Of a DNA stretch of 64,000 nt, positions 34,409-42,555 are shown piece after piece. The stretch's first letter is position 1. Each line of letters opens with the position of its first letter. The position numbers and the translations under genes are program-made. The DNA is taken from contig NZ_VTHK01000007.1 in NCBI RefSeq assembly GCF_009765355.1, positions 62,001 through 126,000 on the forward strand, read 5' to 3'. The notes under the pieces were generated by a model, which did no database searches, was not told where the DNA came from, and saw only the letters and a list, made by a program, of their open reading frames with translations. This stretch comes from Amycolatopsis anabasis (lineage in GTDB: Bacteria > Actinomycetota > Actinomycetes > Mycobacteriales > Pseudonocardiaceae).

Positions 34409-34652
34409 GATCGCTCCCCCAATACTGTTTCCACGCGAACGTTTCGGCTCCCCCGGACTCGCCTTCGCGGCGATCTCCGCCCATTATTGCCTGCCCGATC
34501 AGCCCTACCCTCTCGGACGATGCGCAACCGGAGCCGGAACGGGCGTCGCGGGCCCATAACGGGCCACGGCGACCGCCACCCACTCCGTGGTTGCCGTCAA
34601 CGCAGCATTGTTTCCGTAGCCTGGCCGCGCGGCCGCTGACACACTCCGAATT

Positions 34653-35588
34653 ATGCTTGTCAACTATCACGGAAACGGCCCTTATTGCGCCTCGGACGCC
34701 ATCACGATGATGATCGGTTCGGCGAGCCCGGGCGCCGCCGCATTGGAAGTGCTCAGCGGCTCGCCATTCGGATTGAGCATCCAGAGCACCGGAATGGTGG
34801 ACCAGGACCTGCCGTTCTTCTGCGCCAAGGAATGGCTGCCCCCGGACGGTATCGCCAACTCGTTGAGCCTGCTCGGCTGGACCTTCGACCAGAATGGCGG
34901 GTCCCGCGAGGAGGCGATGGCGATTCTGCGCCGGGCGACCCCGGAGCAGCCCGTGCTGGCCGGCCCGGTGGAGATGGGCTTGCTCCCCCACCACCCCGGT
35001 CTCGGCCAGCCCATCGGCGCGGACCACCACCTCGTCGTGTTCGGGTTCGACGGCGATCTGATCCTGATGCACGATCCGCACGGCTACCCGTTCGCCACCG
35101 TGCCGACCGAAGCCTTCCTCACCGCCTGGGAAGCGGACACCGTCGGCTATCCCGTTCAGCCGTACACCACTCGGACCAACTTCCGCAGGCTCCGCGAGAT
35201 CGATCTGGCGACCGCGCTGCGCCAGTCCGTGCCGACCGCCATCCGGTTGCTGGACGGACCCGACTCCGCGAACAGCGCGGAGCGGCTGGCCGCCATGGTG
35301 GAGTCCGGGCTCACCCGGATGCAGCACAAGTACCTCGTCGAGTACCAGATCAGCGGCGGGACCATGCGCCTGTCGGACGCGGCCTCGCTGTTCGCCAGGA
35401 TCGGCTGCACCGCGGCGGCCAGGATCATGGAATACCAGGCCCGCCTGATCGGTTCGCTGCAGCTGCCGCTCGTCACCGGGGACACGGCGACCGCCGCGGC
35501 GACCTTCCGCGCACTGGCCCCGACCTACGCGCAACTCCGGCTGGCTCTGCTGCAGACCGCGGGCCTGACCTACGGGCTACCAGACTGA
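34653..35588 (+). CDS. BtrH/C39-like papain-fold protein
   Basis: 311 residues. The N-terminal 160 residues carry a papain-like triad layout: Cys12 in GPYCASDAI, His125 or His126 in ADHHLVVFGFDG, and Asp141 in MHDPHGYPF. This matches the BtrH N-terminal/C39-like family, whose members include ACP-dependent acyltransferases (butirosin BtrH) and peptidases. The rest is helical. No signal peptide and no clear ribosome site are seen. It could transfer an acyl group from a carrier protein to an amine of the sugar, or process a peptide. It is divergent from the LuxR gene across 244 bases. Confidence 0.6.
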   Translation: MLVNYHGNGPYCASDAITMMIGSASPGAAALEVLSGSPFGLSIQSTGMVDQDLPFFCAKEWLPPDGIANSLSLLGWTFDQNGGSREEAMAILRRATPEQPVLAGPVEMGLLPHHPGLGQPIGADHHLVVFGFDGDLILMHDPHGYPFATVPTEAFLTAWEADTVGYPVQPYTTRTNFRRLREIDLATALRQSVPTAIRLLDGPDSANSAERLAAMVESGLTRMQHKYLVEYQISGGTMRLSDAASLFARIGCTAAARIMEYQARLIGSLQLPLVTGDTATAAATFRALAPTYAQLRLALLQTAGLTYGLPD

Positions 35589-36180
35589 ACAACCCGGCGG
35601 CGTCACAACTCGGCAACAAGCCGATCACCAAAGCACGGTCATACTCCCGGCGGTAGTCCGAAATCAATATCTCCCAGCACTAATTCAGGACCAAGGAAAT
35701 ACCGAATGCGCGGTTGAAACTCCAACATCTCCGCGCTTAGCACACCCGGACGGGTACGCCCAAACGGCGTAGTTCCACCCATTTGCAGTATGGCCGATAG
35801 CCAAGTTGTTACCTTCCGTAAAAGCAATGAATCTTCCACATTGCTGTCTTCACCTGAAGCTGTACTTGTTCCTCCCAAATGCCGGTACGGTGGCTTCAGA
35901 TCCTGACTTAGGGGGAGCGGTGATCGAACCAACTGGGGAACTGGCAACATCCACTTCCCGTGCGCGGACAATCGCCATCCGCCGCGAGAACGCGGATACC
36001 TTGGGCAAAACATAGAGATCCGTCGCGTCGAACATTCGCGATACTCAATCCATTCGGGCGAAACGCCGCACCCGAACCGGCGCGCGATGTCATGTTATCC
36101 CACGCCCGGAACCGGGATACCAGCCTGCCCGAAAACGAAACCAAGTCGATCTGGGGACATAAGCCGGACGGAGTTTTCTC
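35589..36180. other. Intergenic stretch of 592 bases with lower G+C; no convincing gene
   Basis: The G+C content is visibly lower than in neighbouring genes, and frames lack the usual G/C third-position bias. The only candidate is a 31-codon frame (GTG 35920 to stop 36015) preceded by GGGGGAG and encoding MIEPTGELATSTSRARTIAI and eleven more residues; I cannot assign it. The end of the stretch should hold the promoter of the AraC-type gene. Confidence 0.6.
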
Positions 36181-36945
36181 ATGGATAAGGAAAACGAGGA
36201 CGCCATCGCGCGCTCAATCGATTTCATGCGCAACAATCTTGGTGAGCGAATAACCGTCAACGACATGGCACGGGCAGCGATGTACAGCAAGTTCCACTTC
36301 TCGCGGGTCTTCCACCGGGTCACCGGGATCTCCCCCGGCCGGTTCCTCTCCGCGATCCGCCTCCAGGAGGCCAAACGGCTGCTCGCCGTCACCTCGTGCA
36401 CGGTCACCGAGATCAGCTACCGGGTCGGGTACAACAGCGTCGGCACCTTCGGGTCCCGGTTCACCAGCAGTGTCGGCGTCCCGCCGACCGTCTACCGCCA
36501 GTACGGTGGTTTCCCCTGCCGGGTCCAGGTCGGCAAGCAGCGCGCCCTGGCCGCGGCCCGTTCGGCGACCACGACCGTGCGGGGGCACGTGCGATCGCTG
36601 CGCGCGGACGTCGCCGGCCCGATCTTCGTCGGCCTCTTCCCGGACCCGTTGCCCGAAGGCGTGCCGGTCGCGTGCTGCACGCTCCCCCGCGCCGGTGCCT
36701 ACGTGCTCGAACGCGTCCCGACCGGCACCTGGCACGTCCTCGCCCACGCGCCTTCGGACGGGTACGACGACGAGGATCCCACGGCGGGCGCCTCGGTCGC
36801 GGCGCACGGGCCGATCACGATCCGGCCGGAAACCGGCACCCGGGCCGTGGATCTGTGGCTGCACCCCATGCGCATCGTGGATCCACCGGCCCTGCTCGCC
36901 CTGCTCGACCGGGCGCCGGCGGTTTCTCGGCAGGACGTCGGCTGA
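36181..36945 (+). CDS. AraC-family transcriptional regulator
   Basis: 254 residues with the DNA-binding domain at the N-terminus (two helix-turn-helix units, residues about 5-105: VNDMARAAMYSKFHFSRVFH and ISYRVGYNSVGTFGSRFTSS), which is opposite to AraC itself. The remaining 150 residues form an uncharacterised domain with no recognisable ligand fold. The ATG has GGAG upstream. Several nine-membered enediyne clusters carry AraC-type regulators, so a pathway role is likely. The long A+T-richer region upstream may carry its operators. Confidence 0.85.
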   Translation: MDKENEDAIARSIDFMRNNLGERITVNDMARAAMYSKFHFSRVFHRVTGISPGRFLSAIRLQEAKRLLAVTSCTVTEISYRVGYNSVGTFGSRFTSSVGVPPTVYRQYGGFPCRVQVGKQRALAAARSATTTVRGHVRSLRADVAGPIFVGLFPDPLPEGVPVACCTLPRAGAYVLERVPTGTWHVLAHAPSDGYDDEDPTAGASVAAHGPITIRPETGTRAVDLWLHPMRIVDPPALLALLDRAPAVSRQDVG

Positions 36946-37016
36946 GGAAGGGGCCGGCACGGCGGGGCGCTGAGCGAATCCGGCGACAACAACCCTCCTG
37001 ACCTGGTCTTCGCTGA

Positions 37017-37022
37017 TAGAAT
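37017..37022 (+). promoter_or_regulatory. Probable -10 box of the HxlR-type gene (leaderless)
   Basis: TAGAAT ends eight bases before the GTG at 37030. Transcription starting about seven bases downstream would begin at that GTG. There is no ribosome site, so a leaderless mRNA fits better than use of the ATG inside the box. Confidence 0.5.
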
Positions 37023-37029
37023 GCCGCCC

Positions 37030-37704
37030 GTGGCTGGGAAACGTTCGTACGACGACGGGTGCGCGACAGCCCATGCTCTCGACCTGGTCGGCGAACGGTG
37101 GGCGCTGCTGGTCGTCCGCGAACTCCTGCTCGGTCCGAAGCGCTTCACCGACCTACGGGAAGGGCTGCCCGGAATCAGCCCGAATGTCCTGTCCCAGCGA
37201 TTGCGCGAACTCGAACAGGCCGGCGTCGTGCGGCGGAGCAAGCTCGGTCCGCCGTACGGCGCCAAGGTCTACGAGCTCACCGAATGGGGCGTCCAGCTCG
37301 AGCCGGTGATCGTCCAGCTCGGACGCTGGGCCTGCCGCTCACCGTGGCTGGCCCACGACGCCGAGGTGGGCACCGATTCGCTGATCCTCGCGTTGCGGAC
37401 GCTGTTCGACCCGGTCGCCGCGCGGGCGTTCGCCGCCACCTTCACGTTGGTGCTGGGCGAACAATCCTTCGAGATCGTGGTGCGGCAGGGCCGGTTCCGG
37501 GTCAGCCGCGGCGGCGCCGACCGGCCGGACGCGGTGATCGACACCGACGTTCAGACCCTGAACGCCCTGCTCTGGGGAAGTCGCAAGCTCTCCGAGGCGG
37601 TCCGTGGCGACGCCGTGCGGATCGCCGGTCCGCGTGCGCTGGTTTCTCGCCTGCTCACGCTGTTCCCGCTCCCCGAACAGGCGCCGCTGCTCACCGGTAC
37701 CTAG
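37030..37704 (+). CDS. HxlR-family winged-helix regulator with C-terminal SCP2-like domain
   Basis: 224 residues. The first 105 residues match HxlR regulators (KRSYDDGCATAHALDLVGER, LREGLPGISPNVLSQRLREL). The C-terminal part (FAATFTLVLGEQSFEIVVRQ onward) resembles sterol-carrier-type ligand domains often fused to these regulators. I prefer the GTG at 37030 over the ATG at 37021 because a TAGAAT box covers the latter. The stop codon overlaps the stop of the convergent FAD monooxygenase by four bases, which suggests it controls that neighbour or the cluster. Confidence 0.83.
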   Translation: MAGKRSYDDGCATAHALDLVGERWALLVVRELLLGPKRFTDLREGLPGISPNVLSQRLRELEQAGVVRRSKLGPPYGAKVYELTEWGVQLEPVIVQLGRWACRSPWLAHDAEVGTDSLILALRTLFDPVAARAFAATFTLVLGEQSFEIVVRQGRFRVSRGGADRPDAVIDTDVQTLNALLWGSRKLSEAVRGDAVRIAGPRALVSRLLTLFPLPEQAPLLTGT

Positions 37705-39098
37705 CGCCGGCGGGCCGAGGTCGCCGCCGGCTCGGCCGGGAGGCTCCCGCGGCCCGCCCCGGTTCCGCCCGGCCGGCGCCACGAGTGGCGCAGCACCCGC
37801 AACGCCATGCCGGGGCGCAGCAGTGCGGTGGGCGGGTCGATCAGACCGGCCACCCGCATGAAGGCGCCGGTGATCCGGCTGTCCCGCAACGCGGCGGCCT
37901 GCAACCGGCCCATGTAGGCGTTGACCATGCGGATCTTCGCGGAGCGTTCGCCCTCCACCCGGGGCCAGCTCAGGTCACCGCCGGCCGCGATGTCCCAGGG
38001 CGCGTCGATGACACCGGAGATGTCCCGGAAGAACCGGAGAGGCGACGGCGGGCCACCGGCGAGGAGATGCCGCCGCAAGGTCATCGCCTCCAGCGCGGCC
38101 ACCGTCATCCCCTGGCCGTAGACCGGGTTGAAACTGCAGACGCCGTCGCCCAGCACGAGCAGGCGTTCCGGGAACCGGGTCAGCCGCTCGTAACGGCGCC
38201 GGACGCTCGCCGGGAAGCGGATGGCGACCGGCTCGGCGACCGGCTCGGTGTCCTTGATCGCGTCGTAGATCCCCGGTATCGGCAGCGATCGGGCGTAGTC
38301 GAGAAAACCGCGGAGACCGGCTTCCGGCCGATCGCCGAGCATCCCGGTCAGGGAAAGGATGTGCCGGTCGCCGCCGACCCGGCCGAAGAAGGCGCCCCGC
38401 GGGCTGTTCGGGGTCGCGAGCGGGATCAGCGAGAGATCGTTCTTGAGCGGGCGGGCCGGGAGGTCGTATTCGCAGGTGGTGTAGGAGAGCCCGATCTTGA
38501 CCCGCTCCTCCTCCGGTTTCGCGAAATCCAGGGCGTCCAGCCACACCGGTGTCCGGGAGCCCCGGCCGGTGCAGTCCACGACCAGATCGGCCCGCAGGGT
38601 CTCCTCGCCGCTGTCCGCGGCGTGCCGGCGCACCCGCGCTCCGGTGACCACGCGCCGGTTCGCGGACGTCTCCAGCCCGAGAATGTCGCAGCGTTCGAGG
38701 AACCGCACGCCACCGAGGGCGGCGACGCGGGTCCGGACCCGGGCCTCCAGGAACGGCCGGGTGACCGAGGCGACGATCAGCCCGGTCCGCGCCGGTCGCC
38801 ACGGGGCTCCGTCGAGGAACCAGTGCATCTCCCCCATGTCGACCATCGGGATGCCGGCCGAGGACAGTTCCTCGGTCAGCCCGGGGAACAACCGTTCCAG
38901 CGTCTGCTGCCCCTGCGCGAGCAACGCGTGCGCGTGGGCGCCCTGCGGCACCCCGCGCCGCGCGTGCTCCGCACCGGTCAGCTCGTCCCGGTCCACCACG
39001 GTCACCTCGTCGTAGGCCTCGGCGAGAACCCGCGCGGCGAGCAGGCCCGCCATGCTGCCGCCGAGGACCACCGCGTGCCGCCCCACCTGTCCGCCCAT
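37701..39098 (-). CDS. FAD-dependent monooxygenase (class A family)
   Basis: 465 residues. The N-terminal FAD motif HAVVLGGSMAGLLAARVLAE, the middle ADLVVDCTGRGSRTP, and the second FAD motif LLVLGDGVCSFNPVYGQGMT are intact, as in aromatic hydroxylases, epoxidases and halogenase relatives. The sequence lacks the WxWxIP motif of tryptophan halogenases. The ATG at 39098 has GGAGGAGG upstream; 25 in-frame codons before it are not conserved-looking. In an enediyne cluster it may hydroxylate or epoxidise the core. It is 29 bases from the SgcJ-like gene and shares its operon. Confidence 0.85.
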   Translation of the reverse strand: MGGQVGRHAVVLGGSMAGLLAARVLAEAYDEVTVVDRDELTGAEHARRGVPQGAHAHALLAQGQQTLERLFPGLTEELSSAGIPMVDMGEMHWFLDGAPWRPARTGLIVASVTRPFLEARVRTRVAALGGVRFLERCDILGLETSANRRVVTGARVRRHAADSGEETLRADLVVDCTGRGSRTPVWLDALDFAKPEEERVKIGLSYTTCEYDLPARPLKNDLSLIPLATPNSPRGAFFGRVGGDRHILSLTGMLGDRPEAGLRGFLDYARSLPIPGIYDAIKDTEPVAEPVAIRFPASVRRRYERLTRFPERLLVLGDGVCSFNPVYGQGMTVAALEAMTLRRHLLAGGPPSPLRFFRDISGVIDAPWDIAAGGDLSWPRVEGERSAKIRMVNAYMGRLQAAALRDSRITGAFMRVAGLIDPPTALLRPGMALRVLRHSWRRPGGTGAGRGSLPAEPAATSARRR

Positions 39099-39127
39099 CG
39101 TGGCCACCTCCTCCGCTTCCGTCGTGA

Positions 39128-39592
39128 TCAGGCGTTTCCGGCGGGACTGTTCTGGTATGCGGCGATCTGCCACCGGCCGTCGCGTTCGACGACCACCCAG
39201 GTCGCCCGGATCGCCCGCTCGGCGGAGACCTCGGAGTCACCGGGCGCGAGGACCCCGCCCTTGGTGACCACCACCGCGACACCCGGGGCGAGGAGCCGGG
39301 CCTCCAGCGGCGTCCCGGCGACCCGGGTGCCGTAGTAGGGCACGGCGAACGCGCTCGCCATGAAGAACCGGATCTCGTCGCGCCCGCTCGCGTAGACACC
39401 GGGCAGGATCATGTACCCGTCGGGGGTGAACGCATCGGCGAACGTGGCGGCGTCGTGGTTGGCCCACGCGGCGACGATGCGCTCCGGCGTCGCCCGGGCC
39501 GCGGCCAGCGCGGCCTCCGACCGGCCGTCGTGCACGCCGACCGGTTCGGCTTCGACGTCGGCCACAATGGACGGCGAGTCGCTTTCGGACAT
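39128..39592 (-). CDS. SgcJ/EcaC-type SnoaL-fold protein
   Basis: 154 residues with an NTF2/SnoaL (DUF4440-like) cone fold: TPERIVAAWANHDAATFADA, FTPDGYMILPGVYASGRDEI and ATWVVVERDGRWQIAAYQNS. SgcJ homologues are a hallmark of nine-membered enediyne clusters, where they are needed with the PKSE cassette for forming the core. I chose the ATG at 39592 with a GAAG ribosome site, because the upstream 50 in-frame codons show no similarity. It supports the nine-membered assignment independently of the apoprotein. Confidence 0.85.
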   Translation of the reverse strand: MSESDSPSIVADVEAEPVGVHDGRSEAALAAARATPERIVAAWANHDAATFADAFTPDGYMILPGVYASGRDEIRFFMASAFAVPYYGTRVAGTPLEARLLAPGVAVVVTKGGVLAPGDSEVSAERAIRATWVVVERDGRWQIAAYQNSPAGNA

Positions 39593-39846
39593 GCTTCTTC
39601 CCTTCTCCGCGGGCGTGGCGCGTAACTGAAGCCAGAACACGAGGCGACCGGCACTCCACGGTCGGCCTCGCCACCGAATCGTCACACCCGTTTCCCGGGC
39701 CCGGCACCTTGCGTGTTGCGCTCCCGCGACCCCGCCGGGCACGGCAATCCAGGAGGTGTGCCGCCAAGTCCGCCGAACGCACGATGAACCGGCGGGGACA
39801 GCCGGCGCCTCGTTCGACCACCCGCCACTAGCCCTGAGGAGGACAG

Positions 39847-41028
39847 GTGGACACAGTCCACAAACCGGCCACGACCGAACTGGTCGACCGGGCCGCGAAA
39901 CTGGTGCCCCTGCTGCGGGAGAAGGCCGCCTGGGCCGAGGAGAACCGGCGCCTTCCCGACGAAACGATCGAAGCGCTGGCCGAGGCCGGCATCTTCCGGA
40001 TGCGGGTGCCCGCGCGTTACGGGGGATACGAGAGCGATGCCCGGACCATGCTCGCGGTCGCCGCCGAACTCGGCCGCGGCGACGGATCGGCGTCGTGGAC
40101 GGCCTCGGTGTGGTGGATCACCACCTGGATGGCCGGGTTGTTCCCGGACGAGGTGCAGGACGAGGTGTTCTCGACGCCCGACGTCCGGGTGTGCGGGACC
40201 CTGAGCCCGAGCGCGACGGCCGTACCCGCGGACGGCGGGCTGCTGCTGAACGGCAAATGGGGTTTCATCAGCGGCGCGCTGCACAGCCACTGGCAGGTGG
40301 TCATCGCGATGTCGCCCACCCCGGACGGCGCCCAGCAGCCGATCATGGGCCTGGTTCCGATGTCCGATCTGCGCATCGTCGACGACTGGCACACCGCCGG
40401 TCTGAGCGGCACCGGCAGCGTCACCACGGTCGCCGAGGACGTGCTGATCCCCTATCCGCGCGTGCTTCCCCTGGCCGCGGTGCTGCGCGAGCAGTACGGT
40501 TCGAGGCTCAACGCGACCGCCCCGATCTTCCGGGCGCCACTGCTCCCGACCGCGTCCACGTCCTCGGTCGGCACCGTGATCGGCCTGGCCAGGGCGGCCC
40601 GGGAGCTCTTCCTCCAGCGGCTGCCGGAGCGGCGCATCACCTACACCGACTACTCGAGCCAGCGCGAGGCGCCGCTGACCCATCTCCAGGTGGCCGAGGC
40701 GACGCTGAGCCTGGACGCCGCGGAGTTCCACGCCCACCGGCTGGCCACCCTGGTCGACACCAAGGGCGCCGGCGACGAGCCGTGGACCGCCGAAGAGCGT
40801 GCCCGCGCCCGGGCCGACATGGGCCAGGTGTGCCGGCTCGGCAAGCAGGCGGTGGACATCCTGAACACCGCCAGCGGCGGGTCGTCGATCTACCGGACGG
40901 TGCCGATCCAGCGGATCGAACGTGACGTGCAGACGATCAACCTGCACGCCCTGATGCACCCGAACACGAACCTCGAACTGTTCGGCCGCGTGCTCTGCGG
41001 ATTGGAACCGAACACGCTCTACTTCTGA
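39847..41028 (+). CDS. Acyl-CoA dehydrogenase-fold flavin monooxygenase (group D)
   Basis: 393 residues with a GTG start and GAGGAGG upstream. The N-terminal LPDETIEALAEAGIFRMRVP, PARYGGYESD and C-terminal GGSSIYRTVPIQRIERDVQTIN (an R-x-x-R-D dyad) are typical of two-component hydroxylases such as HsaA and HpaH-type or naphthocyclinone-type enzymes. The dehydrogenase catalytic Glu is absent. It needs reduced flavin from a separate reductase, not seen in this window. Possible roles are aromatic or core hydroxylation, or amine oxidation as in nitrososynthases of the same fold. Confidence 0.85.
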   Translation: MDTVHKPATTELVDRAAKLVPLLREKAAWAEENRRLPDETIEALAEAGIFRMRVPARYGGYESDARTMLAVAAELGRGDGSASWTASVWWITTWMAGLFPDEVQDEVFSTPDVRVCGTLSPSATAVPADGGLLLNGKWGFISGALHSHWQVVIAMSPTPDGAQQPIMGLVPMSDLRIVDDWHTAGLSGTGSVTTVAEDVLIPYPRVLPLAAVLREQYGSRLNATAPIFRAPLLPTASTSSVGTVIGLARAARELFLQRLPERRITYTDYSSQREAPLTHLQVAEATLSLDAAEFHAHRLATLVDTKGAGDEPWTAEERARARADMGQVCRLGKQAVDILNTASGGSSIYRTVPIQRIERDVQTINLHALMHPNTNLELFGRVLCGLEPNTLYF

Positions 41029-41057
41029 TCCGGATGCGGTAACACGCCGTTTCTCCG

Positions 41058-41093
41058 CATTTGTTCGGGCCGCGATCACGGCCCGAACAAATG
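41058..41093 (+). terminator. Hairpin terminator after the flavin monooxygenase gene
   Basis: A perfect 14-bp stem CATTTGTTCGGGCC (41058-41071) pairs with 41080-41093 around an 8-base loop, and is followed by GTTTC. It separates the monooxygenase gene from the downstream alcohol dehydrogenase gene, which therefore needs its own promoter or read-through. Confidence 0.75.
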
Positions 41094-41122
41094 GTTTCAC
41101 CGGGCTTACGAAGGGGAGTTCC

Positions 41123-42145
41123 ATGAAGGCTGCGGTCATTCCGGGCTTGAACGAAACGTGGGAAGTGCGCGAGGTGCCCACCCCGCGTCCGGGTCCCGGC
41201 GAGGTGCTGATCCGGGTGCACGCGTGCGGCATCTGCCACAACGACGTCCTGGCGACCCGGGGCGTGATCCCGTTCCCGGCGATCACGCCGGCGGTCACCG
41301 GGCACGAGCCGGTCGGTGAGATCGTCGAGGTCGGCGCCGGGGTCACCACCCGCGCACCGGGTGACCGGGTCGGCACGACCTGGGTGCAGTCCACCTGCGG
41401 CCGGTGCGACTACTGCCGCCGCGGCCTGCCCGTCTCCGGTCAGGCCGCGCTGAACTGCGCGGCGCCGGTGATGACCGGGTTCACCGCGCCGGGCGGGCAC
41501 GCCGAGTACCTGGTCGCGGCCGCGGCGGCCACGGTGCTCATCCCCGAGGACCTGCCGGACGAGCTGGCGGCGCCGATGCTCTGCGCGGGATACACCAGTT
41601 GGAGTGCCCTGCGTGCGGCCGAACCGCGGCCCGGTGAACGCGTCGCGGTGCTCGGCATCGGTGGGCTGGGCCATCTGGCCGTGCAGTTCGCGAAGGCGTG
41701 CGGCCTGGAGACGGTCGCGATGACCCATTCGGCCGACAAGCACGACCTCGCCCGCGAACTCGGCGCCGATCTGGTGGTGGGTAACGGCGAGGAACTGCGG
41801 GCGGCCGGGGGCGCCGACGTGGTGCTGGTGACCGGGAACTCCTATCCGGCGGCCTCGGATGCCCTCCAGGGGCTGCGCGTCAACGGCCGGCTGGTCCTCG
41901 CCGGGATCGATCCGGCCGGCGCGTTCACCATCGCGCCGAACCTGGCACAGCCGTTCTTCGCCCAGCGCCAGCGGGTGCTCGGCGCCACGCACAACGGGCT
42001 GGACCTGCTGCGCGAGGCGCTCGACCTGGCGGCGTCCGGGGTGGTGACGCCCCGCGTCGAATGCTTCCCGGTAGCCGCGGTCGGCGAGGCGGTCGAAAGG
42101 GTCGCGAACGGAACCGTGCGATTCCGCGCGGTGGTCACCTATTGA
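41123..42145 (+). CDS. Zinc-dependent alcohol dehydrogenase (AdhP-like)
   Basis: 340 residues. Catalytic zinc ligands in ACGICHNDV and TGHEPVG, a structural zinc site starting [10 protein letters not shown], and NAD motif [19 protein letters not shown]. This resembles the CICHTD-type alcohol dehydrogenases acting on primary alcohols, with Asn in place of the usual Thr. It is followed after 28 bases by the VOC gene. An oxidoreductase step on the core or a side chain is plausible. Confidence 0.88.
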   Translation: MKAAVIPGLNETWEVREVPTPRPGPGEVLIRVHACGICHNDVLATRGVIPFPAITPAVTGHEPVGEIVEVGAGVTTRAPGDRVGTTWVQSTCGRCDYCRRGLPVSGQAALNCAAPVMTGFTAPGGHAEYLVAAAAATVLIPEDLPDELAAPMLCAGYTSWSALRAAEPRPGERVAVLGIGGLGHLAVQFAKACGLETVAMTHSADKHDLARELGADLVVGNGEELRAAGGADVVLVTGNSYPAASDALQGLRVNGRLVLAGIDPAGAFTIAPNLAQPFFAQRQRVLGATHNGLDLLREALDLAASGVVTPRVECFPVAAVGEAVERVANGTVRFRAVVTY

Positions 42146-42173
42146 TTCTCGAAACAAGGCGAAGGAGCCGGAT

Positions 42174-42545
42174 ATGCTCCAGGCGAGCGAGGCGTTCAGC
42201 GGGTTCTCGGTCGACGACCTGCAGAAAGCGCAGAAGTTCTACGGCGAGAAGCTCGGGCTCGATGTGGTCAGAAAGTACGGCCAGCTCCAGATAACGCTGG
42301 ACGAGGGGCGGAAACTTCTCATCTACCCCAAACGGGACCACGTTCCGGCGACCTATACCGCGCTGTACTTTCCGGTGACCGATATCGAAGCGGCGGTCGA
42401 CGATCTCGCCGGCCGCGGTGTCGTGTTCGAGCACTACGCGAAGCCCAAGACCGACGCGAAGGGAATCTACCGCGGCCGGGGACCGAAGATCGCTTGGTTC
42501 AAGGATCCCGCGGGGAACGTGCTTTCGGTTCTGGAAGAGAAATAG
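42174..42545 (+). CDS. VOC/glyoxalase-fold protein (possible self-resistance)
   Basis: 123 residues with a single vicinal-oxygen-chelate domain: [20 protein letters not shown] at the N-terminus, [19 protein letters not shown] in the middle, [16 protein letters not shown] at the end. An AAGGAG site precedes the ATG. Proteins of this size in antibiotic clusters (bleomycin-resistance type, TnmS in tiancimycin) bind and sequester the toxic product as dimers, so this may be an intracellular enediyne-binding protein. Whether it keeps metal ligands for catalysis is unclear from sequence alone. Confidence 0.85.
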   Translation: MLQASEAFSGFSVDDLQKAQKFYGEKLGLDVVRKYGQLQITLDEGRKLLIYPKRDHVPATYTALYFPVTDIEAAVDDLAGRGVVFEHYAKPKTDAKGIYRGRGPKIAWFKDPAGNVLSVLEEK

Positions 42546-42555
42546 TCCCGGCCGG

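Noticed and set aside
35639..36013. 124-codon minus-strand frame in the intergenic stretch
   Set aside because: No ribosome site, no similarity, codon third positions unlike real genes of the window.
37701..39098. FAD monooxygenase considered as a flavin-dependent halogenase
   Set aside because: The WxWxIP motif of tryptophan-type halogenases is absent; a monooxygenase/epoxidase is the safer name.
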